From Geodermatophilus ruber (GTDB taxonomy: Bacteria; Actinomycetota; Actinomycetes; Mycobacteriales; Geodermatophilaceae): 64,000 nucleotides of DNA. Positions within the stretch are counted from its first letter, which is position 1. Each line of letters opens with the position of its first letter. This document shows, in pieces, positions 49,294 to 58,131 of this stretch. The DNA lies in the NCBI RefSeq assembly GCF_900114385.1, contig NZ_FOSW01000018.1, positions 33,455-97,454 on the forward strand, given 5' to 3'. The notes beneath the pieces are model-generated. The model did no database searches. It was not told the DNA's origin and saw only the letters and a list, made by a program, of their open reading frames with translations. A program made the translations under genes and the position numbers.

Positions 49294-49986
49294 CTACCGG
49301 CCGCCCGACCGGGTCGAGGCGACGACGCCGACGGCGATGTCCCGGAGCTTGCGGTTGTAGCGCTGGGAGGCCTCCCGCAGGATCTCGAAGGCCTGCTCGG
49401 CGTCGACCCGGCGCTGCGCCATCAGCACGCCCTTGGCCTGCTCGATGACCGCCCGCGACTCCATCGCCAGTCGCATGTTCCTGGCCTGGTCGACGAGCCG
49501 GTCGTGCGCGTCGGCGTTGGCCACCGCCACGGCCACGGCCTCGGCCACCTCCTGGCCGGCCGCCAGCGACTCGTCGGAGGCGAAGGCCCCCGGCTGCGTG
49601 GAGTAGTTGTTGAGCGCGCCGATCGACGTCCCCTGGTAGGGCAGCGGCACCGACATCGAGCTTCGGATGCCGACCGCCAGCACGCGGGACACGTAGGTGG
49701 GCCAGCGCTGCTCGGTGCGCATGTCGTCGACGCGCAGGACGATGCCTGCACGGCCGGCGTCGAGACAGGGGCCGTAGCCCTCCTGGTACTGCAGCTCGTC
49801 GGCGGCCAGGGCCATCTCGCCGTGGTGGCCGGCGGTGTAGCCCTTCTCGTTGCGGATCAGCGTGATCGACGTGGCCTCCGCCCCCGGGATGCCCCGGGCG
49901 GCGATGGCCGTGATCTCGCCGAGCACCTCGTCGAGCGGGCGGTCGGCCAGCGCCACCCGGCTCAGGTCTCGCAGCAGCTCCTGCAT
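49294..49986 (-). CDS. GAF-ANTAR transcription antitermination regulator
   Basis: The 230 residues have a GAF domain (about 15-160, with ATSITLIRNEKGYTAGHHGE and VPLPYQGTSIGALNNYS) and a C-terminal ANTAR RNA-binding domain (AMESRAVIEQAKGVLMAQRR, then DAEQAFEILREASQRYNRKL, about 172-215). ANTAR proteins bind paired hairpins in mRNA leaders and block termination; GAF senses a small ligand or redox state. ATG 49984-49986 is preceded by a GGAGGGGAGGA site. Target leaders were not identified. It is convergent with the nucleoside hydrolase gene. Confidence 0.92.
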   Translation of the reverse strand: MQELLRDLSRVALADRPLDEVLGEITAIAARGIPGAEATSITLIRNEKGYTAGHHGEMALAADELQYQEGYGPCLDAGRAGIVLRVDDMRTEQRWPTYVSRVLAVGIRSSMSVPLPYQGTSIGALNNYSTQPGAFASDESLAAGQEVAEAVAVAVANADAHDRLVDQARNMRLAMESRAVIEQAKGVLMAQRRVDAEQAFEILREASQRYNRKLRDIAVGVVASTRSGGR

Positions 49987-50135
49987 CCGGCCATCCTCCC
50001 CTCCACCGGGGCCCGCCGGTATCACGGCACCGGTCCCGGGACCCGCCGGTGCGGGAACGGAGGCTTTCGGTCAGGATGAACGCGCGGCCCGACGACGGCC
50101 GTCTCACCTGCCAAGCACCGGCGGAAGGGGTGGCG

Positions 50136-50639
50136 ATGGGCCAGGAGCCGTGGCCGCTGGTGTCCGTGCCTGCCTTCCTCGGCGACGTCTGGCACTGGCA
50201 GCTCGAGACGATGCACGAGGTCTCCCGCGTCCGCGCCGACCTGCGCGCCCGGATCGGCCACCCGTCGGTCAGCTCCTCCTCCACCGAGGACGCCCGGGAC
50301 GGCCTGCTCCTGGTCTTCGAGGAGCTCGCCTCGAACGCGCTGCGGCACGGCGGCGGATCGGTTCGGGCGATGATCATCGCCGGACCGGACGGCTGGCTGC
50401 TCGACCTCAGTGACGAGGCCCCCGATCGCCCGCCGGTCCCCGCCGTCGACCGCGACCCCGCGCTGGGCGGCATGGGGCTGCACCTGGTGGCCCAGCTCTC
50501 CGCTGACTACGGCTGGGAGGAGCGACCGGGGCGCAAGCACGTGTGGGCCCGGCTGCCCAACGGCCTCACCCCGCTGGAGAGCCCGGCCGACCGAGTGCCC
50601 GAACCGCGCGCCCCGGAGATCCCCCAGCAGCGGGACTGA
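50136..50639 (+). CDS. RsbW-like ATP-binding anti-sigma-type protein, second copy
   Basis: The 167 residues have the N box LLLVFEELASNALRHGGGSV (about 63-82), LLDLSDEAPDRPPVPAVDRD and GGMGLHLVAQLSADYGWEER, closely parallel to the protein at 44161-44598. ATG 50136 has GGAAGGGG 5 nt upstream; ATG 50076 is an alternative. It is divergent from the GAF-ANTAR gene, and its stop is 4 bp from the convergent GTPase stop. It may be an anti-sigma kinase for one of the window's STAS modules. Confidence 0.8.
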   Translation: MGQEPWPLVSVPAFLGDVWHWQLETMHEVSRVRADLRARIGHPSVSSSSTEDARDGLLLVFEELASNALRHGGGSVRAMIIAGPDGWLLDLSDEAPDRPPVPAVDRDPALGGMGLHLVAQLSADYGWEERPGRKHVWARLPNGLTPLESPADRVPEPRAPEIPQQRD

Positions 50640-50643
50640 CCGC

Positions 50644-52290
50644 TCAGCGCCCCGCCCGTCCCACCGCCGCGCAGAACGCGCCGTGCTCCGCCCGGACCTC
50701 GGCCATCGGCGCCAGCAGTTCCTCCTGCGCGACGCCTTCCACGGCCGCCGTCAGCCGGTGTGCCGCCCGCCGGGCGCGCCGGCGCGCCCGGGCACGCACC
50801 AGCGGCCGCGCCACGAGGGCGAGCAGCGCCCCCGCCAACAGCCCGCCGACCAGCAGCAGCGTGGGCAGCGGCAGGCCCTCCACGCGGGGCAGCGGAACCA
50901 GGTCGTCGAGCTGGAACAGGCCCAGGACGACGAGCGCCAGCAGCCAGAGGGCGCCGACGAGCGCGACCAGGGCGAGCAGCCACTGCAGGCCACCCACGCC
51001 GCGCTGCCAGAGGGGGGTGCGCGGCGTCCCCAGGTCGGTGCCCGCGACCGCGCGGTCGAGCCGGTCGGCAAGCCGGTCCTCGGCCACCTCGACGGTGCGC
51101 CGCAGCTCGTCCCGCCACGACCGGGGCAGCCCCTCGCCCGCGACCTCCCGCGCCGTGCGCACCGCCCGGGTCACACCCGCCCGGGCCACCGCTCCGGGCG
51201 GGGGCAGCGAGGTGCGGGCGCCCTCGTTCCCGAGGTGCAGCCGGTCGAGGGGGTCGGGGCGCAGGGCGCGCGTCCAGCGGATCAGTGGCCAGCCGGTCGC
51301 CGCCGTCCCGCTGCGGCGCTCCGCCCGCTCGACGGCGCCGGCGACGGTGGGCACCCCGGCCGCCTCGGCGAGGGCGGCGGTCAGCTGCTCGCGGTCGCGC
51401 CGGTCGACACCGGGGCCGCCGGCGCCGGCCTGGTCGGCGGCACAGTGCGAGGCCAGGGCGATGGCCACGTCCCGGACATCGGCGGTCAGCCGGTCGGTCG
51501 CCGCCCGCCGGGCCGACACGCGGCGGGCCAGGTCGGCGCGCAGCTCGCCGAGGCCGGCGCCGGTGCGCGCGGAGACGGCCAGCAGCGGCGTGGCGGCCAG
51601 CCCCTCCCGGTCGAGCAGTGCCCGCAGGTCGGCCAGGCAGGCCCGCGCGGCGGCGGGATCGAGCCGGTCCACCTGGTTGAGGACGACGAGCAGCACCCCG
51701 GCGTGGCGTGCCAGCGGCACGAGGTAGCGCTCGTGGAGGGCGGCGTCGGCGTACTTCTCGGGGTCGAGGACCCACACCAGCACGTCGACGAGCGCCACGA
51801 GCCGGTCCACCTCCAGCCGGTGCGCCGGCTCGACGCTGTCGTGGTCGGGCAGGTCCAGCAGCACCAGCCCGTCCAGCGCCGGCTCGGGCCCGTGCCGGTG
51901 CCGGCGCGGCACCTCCAGCCAGTCGAGCAGCCGGTCGGTCGCGTCGTCGGCGCCCCACACGGTGGCGTGCGCGACGCCGGTCGTGGGTCGGCGGACCCCC
52001 GGTGCGCTCACCTCACCGCCCGAGAGCGCGTTGAACAGCGTCGACTTGCCGCTGCCGGTGGCACCGGCGAGCGCGACGACGGTCGCGTCGCCGAGCGCCT
52101 CCCGGGCGCCGGCCTTGGCCAGCAGCGCCCGGGCCGCACCGATCTCGGGCGCCTCCAGGCGGCCCTCCGCGAGCTGCACGGCCTCGCGCAGCGCTCCCAG
52201 CCGGTCGGGCAGCGACGACGCCCCTCTCATCCGTCCTGCTCGCCGGCGCCCGTCGGGCTGCGTCTCCCGGGCTCGGGGGGCGGCGCTCAT
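50644..52290 (-). CDS. Membrane-associated dynamin/YfjP-like GTPase
   Basis: The 548 residues have a GTPase domain with P-loop GATGSGKST (about 76-84), switch I RRPTTGVAH, G3 LLDLPDHDS (about 145) and G4 NQVDRLD (about 215). The C-terminal half has two hydrophobic segments (WLLALVALVGALWLLALVVL and LPTLLLVGGLLAGALLALVA, about 435-500). The Ras-like GTPase plus helical membrane part resembles bacterial dynamin-like partners. ATG 52288-52290 overlaps the stop of the upstream GTPase gene. The pair likely acts in membrane remodelling or protection. Confidence 0.85.
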   Translation of the reverse strand: MSAAPRARETQPDGRRRAGRMRGASSLPDRLGALREAVQLAEGRLEAPEIGAARALLAKAGAREALGDATVVALAGATGSGKSTLFNALSGGEVSAPGVRRPTTGVAHATVWGADDATDRLLDWLEVPRRHRHGPEPALDGLVLLDLPDHDSVEPAHRLEVDRLVALVDVLVWVLDPEKYADAALHERYLVPLARHAGVLLVVLNQVDRLDPAAARACLADLRALLDREGLAATPLLAVSARTGAGLGELRADLARRVSARRAATDRLTADVRDVAIALASHCAADQAGAGGPGVDRRDREQLTAALAEAAGVPTVAGAVERAERRSGTAATGWPLIRWTRALRPDPLDRLHLGNEGARTSLPPPGAVARAGVTRAVRTAREVAGEGLPRSWRDELRRTVEVAEDRLADRLDRAVAGTDLGTPRTPLWQRGVGGLQWLLALVALVGALWLLALVVLGLFQLDDLVPLPRVEGLPLPTLLLVGGLLAGALLALVARPLVRARARRRARRAAHRLTAAVEGVAQEELLAPMAEVRAEHGAFCAAVGRAGR

Positions 52291-53984
52291 GCGCGGACCT
52301 GCGCGACGGTCAGGGCAGCCGCGGCCGCCCGCAGCGTCGTCGCGGCCTCCGGCGCCGGACCCGCGGCGTCCACCAGCTCGTCGAACCGGCCCTGCTCGTA
52401 GCGGAGCAACCGGTCGGCGCGTTCCTGGAGGTCCTCCCGGGCACGCGCAGCCAGCGCACGGACGGCGGAGTCGCCGAGGACCGCCTCGAGCAGCCGCTGC
52501 CCGAGCGCCGTCGTCCCGCCGGCGACGACGACCTCCCCGCCGGTCAGCCCACCGGTCTGCGCGAAGACGGCGACCATCACCGCGGCGCCGGCCCCGTTGA
52601 CGCCCCAGGAGAGGACGCGGGCCCGGCTGCGCCTGCCGGCGCCCTCGCCGCGGACGAGGTCGAGCACGTACCCCTGCCAGTCGCGGACCTGCGCTGCGGC
52701 CGCCTCGGGGAAGTCGGGCGAGACCCGCTCGAGGTCCTCGTCCGCGGTGGCCAGCAGGGCGGCGCCGCCGGGGAGGGCCCGCCAGGCGGTGCCGGTGCGC
52801 TCGGCGGCCCGGTCGGCCTCGGCCCGCAGCAGGGTCTCCACGCCGGTCTCCACGGCCTGCTGCAGGTCCGCGGCCGGCGTCGGCCGGCCGGTGAGCGCGG
52901 CGGTCGCCCGGTCGCGCAGCCGGCCGATCGAGCTCTGCAGCGACCGCATCCACTCCCCCGTTCCGACGAACTCCTGCCAGCGGGCCAGCACCTCCCCGCG
53001 CAGCAGGCTGCCGCTGCGGACGCCCTCGCCGACGCCCGCGGAGGCGGCGGTGTAGGCCGCAGCCGCCGCGGCGTGCAGCGCGTCCGCCGTGTCGGCCTGC
53101 TCCTCCACGGCCGAGGCGATCCCGGCCACCCGCTCCTCCAGGCTGGCCAAGGCGCCGGTGAGGGTCTGGCGCACCACGGCGGTCCGCTGCTCCTGGTCGG
53201 CGGCCAGGCCGCGCAGCCACCGCCGCAGAGGGGCGACCTGGTCCTCGGGCAGCCGGCCGTCGACCAGCGGACGCTCCTCGATCACGAAGAGCCGGGCCCC
53301 GGCGAGCCCGGCCCGCGCGAGCATGCCGGCGAGGTCCTCGGCCACCTCGCCGACCGCCTCCGGCGGGACCCGGTCGAGGACGACGGCCAGCGCCGTGCCC
53401 CGCTTCTGCGCCGTCCGCAGGAGGTCCCAGGGGACGGCGTCGGCGTAGCGGGCCGCGGTGGTCACGAAGACCCACAGGTCGGCGGCGGACAGCAGCTGCG
53501 TGGCGAGCTCCCGGTTGGCCTCCACCACGGAGTCGACGTCCGGCGCGTCGAGGAGAGCCAGGCCGGGCAGGACGTCGTCCCGGGCCACCAGCTGCAGCGT
53601 GCCCGGTCCCCCGGCCGAGCCGGTGACCCGGGGGAGGCCGGGCAGCACCCGGTCCCCGCTGAAGGCGGCTAGGTCGGTGCGGGCGCACACGAGCACCGGC
53701 GCCCGCGTCGTCGGGCGGAGCACGCCCGGGGTGGTGACGGGGGCGCCGATCAGGCTGTTGACGAGGGTGGACTTGCCCGCGCCGGTGGATCCACCGACGA
53801 CGGTGAGCAGCGGGGCGTCGAGGTCGCCCAGTCGCGGCAGCAGGTAGTCGTCGATCTGCTCCACCACACCGCGGGCGGCCCGCTCGGCAGCGTCGCGGCT
53901 CGCGGTGTCCAGGCCGAGCGGAGCCGTCGCGACGGTGTCTCGGAGCGCCACCAGGGCGTCGGGCAGGCGGGCTGGCAGCGTCAC
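52287..53984 (-). CDS. Dynamin-like GTPase
   Basis: The 565 residues contain P-loop VGGSTGAGKSTLVNSLIG (about 63-80), switch I RPTTRAPVL, G3 LLDAPDVDSV (about 150), a long helical region (270-450) and a hydrophobic stretch AVMVAVFAQTGGLTGGEVVV (about 470-490). In actinobacteria such genes come in adjacent pairs (DynA/DynB, IniA/IniC) that form membrane-associated complexes in cell division or envelope stress. Its stop overlaps the next GTPase start by ATGA. The start shown is the first that gives the expected domain. Confidence 0.85.
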   Translation of the reverse strand: MTLPARLPDALVALRDTVATAPLGLDTASRDAAERAARGVVEQIDDYLLPRLGDLDAPLLTVVGGSTGAGKSTLVNSLIGAPVTTPGVLRPTTRAPVLVCARTDLAAFSGDRVLPGLPRVTGSAGGPGTLQLVARDDVLPGLALLDAPDVDSVVEANRELATQLLSAADLWVFVTTAARYADAVPWDLLRTAQKRGTALAVVLDRVPPEAVGEVAEDLAGMLARAGLAGARLFVIEERPLVDGRLPEDQVAPLRRWLRGLAADQEQRTAVVRQTLTGALASLEERVAGIASAVEEQADTADALHAAAAAAYTAASAGVGEGVRSGSLLRGEVLARWQEFVGTGEWMRSLQSSIGRLRDRATAALTGRPTPAADLQQAVETGVETLLRAEADRAAERTGTAWRALPGGAALLATADEDLERVSPDFPEAAAAQVRDWQGYVLDLVRGEGAGRRSRARVLSWGVNGAGAAVMVAVFAQTGGLTGGEVVVAGGTTALGQRLLEAVLGDSAVRALAARAREDLQERADRLLRYEQGRFDELVDAAGPAPEAATTLRAAAAALTVAQVRA

Positions 53985-54013
53985 GCCCGGGAACTATCCC
54001 GCGGGCGGGTTTC

Positions 54014-54649
54014 CTAGTCGGCCTCGCGGACCCGCTCCACCCGCAGCGCCTGGAAGACGCGCCGGCGCAGCCGGTCCTGCTCCTTCTCGGGCACATCCAG
54101 GAACCTCACCGAGACCTGCCAGCGAGCACCCCTGCGCTGCATCCGCACCACCTCACCGCTCGCGGTGAGCGAGGCGTCCTCCAGCTCGAGGGTCACGTCC
54201 AGCCGGATACCCGGCTCCGGGGGGAGACCCCAGCCGTCGAACCAGACCCGGGCGCCGGCCTCGCTCAGGTCGACGGTCTGCCCGCTGATGACCTCGACCC
54301 CGTTGCTCGCCCGGACCGGGATCTCGACGTGGGCACGCACGACCTGGCGTCGCTGGCTGCGCTCGGCCGGGCCGACGATCCGCAGGGCCCAGCGGGGCTC
54401 GGGACCGTCGAGGATCTCCCCGATCTGCGCAGGGAGCGACCGCCCGCCCTCCGGGCCGGCCCAGAGGACATCGACGCGGTCCGTGGGCTTGACCTGGAGC
54501 TTCTCGGCGTACTCCTGGAACGCCGGCCGGACGACCATGCGCGTCTCGTCCGACACCTCGATCTCGCTGGTGATCGAGACCCCTCGCATCAGCGGGACGA
54601 TCTCGACCAGGGCGCCTTCCTCGGGCCGGTCCGAGCCGCGCAGCTCCAT
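54014..54649 (-). CDS. PilZ-domain c-di-GMP receptor with YcgR-like N-terminus
   Basis: The 211 residues have an N-terminal YcgR-type beta domain (VEIVPLMRGVSITSEIEVSD) and a PilZ domain whose c-di-GMP motif is complete: R-x-x-x-R in RRQVVRAHVEIPV (about 110-122) and D-x-S-x-x-G in TVDLSEAGARVWF (about 137-149). It binds c-di-GMP to control motility, secretion or envelope synthesis. ATG 54649 follows a GGGGAGAAGAG site. It is about 110 bp downstream of a clear paralogue on the same strand. Confidence 0.88.
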   Translation of the reverse strand: MELRGSDRPEEGALVEIVPLMRGVSITSEIEVSDETRMVVRPAFQEYAEKLQVKPTDRVDVLWAGPEGGRSLPAQIGEILDGPEPRWALRIVGPAERSQRRQVVRAHVEIPVRASNGVEVISGQTVDLSEAGARVWFDGWGLPPEPGIRLDVTLELEDASLTASGEVVRMQRRGARWQVSVRFLDVPEKEQDRLRRRVFQALRVERVREAD

Positions 54650-54757
54650 GTGCTCTTCTCCCCTGCGATCCCACGGCGTCCCGGTGATCGACGCTGGGAG
54701 GTCCATCGGCAGGGAAGCCGCGAGGATTGAGCCGGTCCCGCGATCGGCGCCGGCGAC

Positions 54758-55393
54758 TCACTCGATGGTGCGGGCGCGCTCCTCGCGCAGCGCCTGGAAG
54801 ACCCGCCGGCGCAGCCGGTCCTGCTCCTTCTCGGCCAGGCCGACGAACCGGATGGACATCAGCCACCGGACGCCCCGCGCCTGCTGGCGCGCCACCTCGG
54901 CCCGGGTCACGAGCGGACCGTCCTCCAGCTGCAGCGTCAGCTCCAGGGGGCTGCCGGCCTCGGGCGCGGACCCCCAGCCCTCCAGGACGGCGCGGGTGCC
55001 GGCCTCGCTGAGGTCGACCGTCGTGCCGGTGGCCTCGCCGCCGTTCCGCCGGAGCGAGACCGGCAGCGCGACCCGGGCCCGGACCGCCGTCCGCCGCTGG
55101 ACCTCCTCGGCCGGTCCGGCGACCTGGAGGTGCCAGCGCGGGGCGACGCCGCGCTCCACCGTGGTGACGTCGGCGGGGAGGCCGCGCCCGCCCTCGGGGC
55201 CCTGCCAGAACAGCGAGATCCGCTCGCCGACCCGGACGACCTGCGCGTCCACGAACTCACCGGCCGACGGGCGGATGACGAGCACGGTGGGTCCGGCCAC
55301 CTCCACCCGGGCGCCGACGGACACGTCGCGGCCCAGGGAGGTGACCTCCACCTCGGTGTCCGGCCGAGGGTGGTCCACGCCCGGGGTGCCCAT
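54758..55393 (-). CDS. PilZ-domain c-di-GMP receptor, tandem paralogue
   Basis: Also 211 residues, sharing with its neighbour the C-terminus EKEQDRLRRRVFQALR and the full PilZ motif (RRTAVRARVALPV; TVDLSEAGTR). The N-terminal domain differs more (VEVTSLGRDVSVGARVEVAG), so it may have another partner. ATG 55391-55393 gives the start. The tandem arrangement suggests duplication and divergence. No flagellar or pilus genes are nearby. Confidence 0.88.
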   Translation of the reverse strand: MGTPGVDHPRPDTEVEVTSLGRDVSVGARVEVAGPTVLVIRPSAGEFVDAQVVRVGERISLFWQGPEGGRGLPADVTTVERGVAPRWHLQVAGPAEEVQRRTAVRARVALPVSLRRNGGEATGTTVDLSEAGTRAVLEGWGSAPEAGSPLELTLQLEDGPLVTRAEVARQQARGVRWLMSIRFVGLAEKEQDRLRRRVFQALREERARTIE

Positions 55394-55515
55394 CCGTCCT
55401 CCCCCGCTCCGGTTCCGCGACGCACCTTTGCTCCGTCACCGGAACGGTAACGGCCGGTTGCAGACCGCGCCCAGCTGCCGGCCTGGTTCCACCCCTGCGG
55501 GGGAAGGGGCGGCGG

Positions 55516-55752
55516 TCAGGCCGAATCCCGCACGGGGGTGTCCCCGTGCACCTCCCGGGCGCAGTGCGCGCAGCAGTAGAAGTGGCCCTCGACGACGACG
55601 CCGTGCCCGATGACCTTGCAGCCGCAGTGCTCGCAGACCGGTGCCATCTTGTGGATCGCGCACTCGAAGCTGTCGAAGGTGTGCCGCGCGCCGGCGGCGA
55701 TCACCTCGAAGCTCAGCTCGTAGTCGTTGCCGCAGACCTCGCAGACCGCCAT
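55516..55752 (-). CDS. Small Cys-rich metal-binding protein
   Basis: The 78 residues hold nine cysteines and several histidines: CEVCGNDYEL, FDSFECAIHKMAPVCEHCGC and FYCCAHCARE. The spacing suggests two zinc ribbons or a prokaryotic metallothionein-like cluster. GAAGGAGG at ideal distance marks ATG 55752. It likely binds zinc or iron in the cytoplasm; no function is known. Lies 59 bp downstream-side of the phospholipase D gene stop region, on the same strand. Confidence 0.78.
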   Translation of the reverse strand: MAVCEVCGNDYELSFEVIAAGARHTFDSFECAIHKMAPVCEHCGCKVIGHGVVVEGHFYCCAHCAREVHGDTPVRDSA

Positions 55753-55811
55753 GGCTCCTCCTTCTCCGAGGACGGGTTCCTTCCCCGGGCGGAGCCGCCG
55801 GACACCGGCGC

Positions 55812-57302
55812 TCAGCGGGTGCGGCGCACCCGCGGGCGGAAGCTGCGCCGGATCCGCTGCCAGCGGTTCGGCGTCCGCTCGGCGTCCAGCAGCTCGGTGT
55901 CGGCGAGCAGCCGGCCCAGCGGACCGAGGTCCGGCGGCGTGAACGGCTCCAGCGAGCGGCCCTGCGGCCGGCGGAGGCTCTCCACCGCGCGCACCAGCGA
56001 GCCGCGCTCGGCGATCAGCGCGGCGGCCACCGCCTTCGGCTGCACGCCGAGGTGCTCACCGAGCAGCCGGTCGCGCAGCCCGGTGATCGTCGCGGCGAGC
56101 TCCTCGCGGCGGGGGTCGCCGGGCCGCGCCTCGATCGAGAGGTCGCACTCGGTGTCCAGCCCCATCGAACGGTTGTTGAGGTTGGCCGACCCGACCCGCA
56201 GCAGCCGGTCGTCGACTACCAGCACCTTGGCGTGCACGTACACCGGCCGCCGGCCCGCGGTCACCGGCACGTACAGCCGGAACCGGTCGTGCGCGTCCGC
56301 TTCCCGGACGAGGGCGAGCAGCCGGGCGCGGGCGGTGCCCATCGCCTCCTCCTCGAGCCAGCCGTCGGCGCTCTCGGGGTTGACGACGACGAACTCCGGC
56401 CCGTCGGGCTCCTTCAGCCGCTCGGCGATCGCCTCGGCGATCCGGCGGTTGGCGAAGTACTGGCTCTCGATGTAGACGGTGCGCCGGGCGGCGGCGATCG
56501 CGGCCAGCCAGAGCAGCTCCACCTCGTGCACCAGGCTGGTCCCGCCGTGTTCGGGCCGGGTGCGGGAGATCGCGACGTCCACGTCGGCGAACAGCGGCTC
56601 CACCTCGGCCGGCCAGCAGGTCTCGACGTCGGTGACCGGCTCCAGCCGCCGGCCGGTGCCGCTCTCCCACCGCGCCCGGGCGAGGTCGCCCAGCGCCCGG
56701 GCGGCCGGGCCGGACACCAGGCTGGTGACGTCGTGCCACGGGCCGGTGGGACGGCGGGAGGAGGGCCGGCGCCGGTGCGGGTGCCGGTCGAGGTGCTCGG
56801 AGGTGTCCCAGCGGTCGGCGGTCACGTCGATGCCGCCGACGAAGGCCAGGCAGTCGTCGATGACCACGATCTTCTCGTGGTGGGCACCGCCGACGGGGTG
56901 GTGCGCGTCCACGGTCATCGTGAGCCGGTCGGGGGTGCGCCGGTCGAGCAGCACGATCGGGACCAGCCCGCGGCCGAGGGCCAGGACCATTCCGTAGTCC
57001 CACTGCAGCACGCCGATCTCCAGCCGCGGGTTCGCCTTCACCGCTGCCTCCAGCACCCGGCCCAGCGTGTCGGGACGGCGACGTCCGCCCGCCCGCGGGT
57101 CCAGCCGGATGCGCGGGTCGAAGTCCCAGCCGATGAACAGCACCCGGCGCTCCGCCCGCAGGACTGCCTGCTTCAGGGTGGCGAAGTAGTCCGCGGCGTC
57201 GACGAAGACGGCGTGCCGGTCGGCGCGCTCGATCCGCCAGCAGGTCTCGCCGGGGACCAGGAGGTCCTCGGTGCCGACCGGTCCGGGCCCCTCGTCGGAC
57301 AC
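55812..57302 (-). CDS. Phospholipase D-family protein with two HKD motifs
   Basis: The 496 residues have two intact HKD motifs: HHEKIVVIDDCLAFVGGID (about 137-155) and VHAKVLVVDDRLLRVGSANL (about 355-374), the pair needed for one active site. Between them is RYVYIES-type sequence RRTVYIESQYFANRRIAEAI. There is no signal peptide or membrane segment, so it looks like a cytoplasmic or peripheral transphosphatidylase rather than a classical cardiolipin synthase. GTG 57300-57302 starts 5 nt after the NYN gene stop. Substrate may be phosphatidylglycerol or nucleic acid. Confidence 0.85.
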   Translation of the reverse strand: MSDEGPGPVGTEDLLVPGETCWRIERADRHAVFVDAADYFATLKQAVLRAERRVLFIGWDFDPRIRLDPRAGGRRRPDTLGRVLEAAVKANPRLEIGVLQWDYGMVLALGRGLVPIVLLDRRTPDRLTMTVDAHHPVGGAHHEKIVVIDDCLAFVGGIDVTADRWDTSEHLDRHPHRRRPSSRRPTGPWHDVTSLVSGPAARALGDLARARWESGTGRRLEPVTDVETCWPAEVEPLFADVDVAISRTRPEHGGTSLVHEVELLWLAAIAAARRTVYIESQYFANRRIAEAIAERLKEPDGPEFVVVNPESADGWLEEEAMGTARARLLALVREADAHDRFRLYVPVTAGRRPVYVHAKVLVVDDRLLRVGSANLNNRSMGLDTECDLSIEARPGDPRREELAATITGLRDRLLGEHLGVQPKAVAAALIAERGSLVRAVESLRRPQGRSLEPFTPPDLGPLGRLLADTELLDAERTPNRWQRIRRSFRPRVRRTR

Positions 57303-57307
57303 CCCCG

Positions 57308-57997
57308 TCAACCGTTGCGGCGCGCGTAGGAGCTGACGAACTCGCGCAGGCTGCGGGTGGGCCGCAGCCAGGCGCCGTCGGGCGGCAGCGCGTCGAGCCG
57401 GACCCTGTCCAGCGGGACGGCGAAGGCGCCGGGCACGTCCTCGATGTCGATGAACTCCAGCAGGTCCGACCCGATCGCGTAGCCGGCGACCTCGCTGAAG
57501 GCGACGACGGTGACCTGCGTGCCCTGCCGGACCAGCTCCTCCAGCGGCTCGGCGAAGTTGCGGCCGTCCCCGGAGAACACGACCAGCCGGCGCAGCCGGT
57601 GGCTGTGCTGCCGGACGGCGATGTGGTCGAGCATGTCCTGGTCGATGTCGTCGTCGGGCTGGGTCTTCGGCCGGGCGAACACGGCGAAGCCGAAGCTGCG
57701 CAGGGCCTCCACCCAGCGTTGCAGCGTGCCGACCACCGGCGGGATGTTGGCGAAGACGCAGGCCTCCACCTCCGGCGCGTCCGGCGCCCCGGGGTTCCCG
57801 GCGCCGTCGACGAACCAGGACGCGATCGCGTCGAACCGCGGCCGGGACGCCGCCGTGGGCCGGGCTCCGATCACCGTCGACAGGGTCATGTCGATGTTGG
57901 GCGCGTCCCAGATGAGCAGGTCCAGGGCCGGGCGCGCCCGGCCTTCCAGGGACTCGTCCTCCAGCGCCGCGTCGGGCGCCTCGTCCAGATCGGTCAC
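57308..57997 (-). CDS. NYN-domain (LabA/PIN-like) putative ribonuclease
   Basis: The 229 residues contain a NYN fold: DLLIWDAPNIDMTLSTVIGA with the first acidic residues (about 25-44), DDDIDQDMLDHIAVRQH (about 118-134) and VVFSGDGRNFAEPLEELVRQ (about 142-161), keeping the Asp set of this metal-dependent nuclease group. It would cut or process RNA. GTG 57997 (VTDLDEAPD) gives an acidic N-terminus usual for homologues; ATG 58135, which overlaps the upstream stop, would add a basic Pro-rich 46 residues. It probably shares a transcript with the phospholipase D gene. Confidence 0.78.
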   Translation of the reverse strand: MTDLDEAPDAALEDESLEGRARPALDLLIWDAPNIDMTLSTVIGARPTAASRPRFDAIASWFVDGAGNPGAPDAPEVEACVFANIPPVVGTLQRWVEALRSFGFAVFARPKTQPDDDIDQDMLDHIAVRQHSHRLRRLVVFSGDGRNFAEPLEELVRQGTQVTVVAFSEVAGYAIGSDLLEFIDIEDVPGAFAVPLDRVRLDALPPDGAWLRPTRSLREFVSSYARRNG

Positions 57998-58131
57998 AGG
58001 GGCAGTCTGCCGGTTCGGCTGCCGGGCCGCGGACGCCGGACCGGGCGGGCGCGGCGGACCGGCCGGTGCCGACGCCCGCCGGTGCACCCGCCGGCGGAGC
58101 CGGGAGCCCCGGTTCACGGTGTCGTCCCTGC

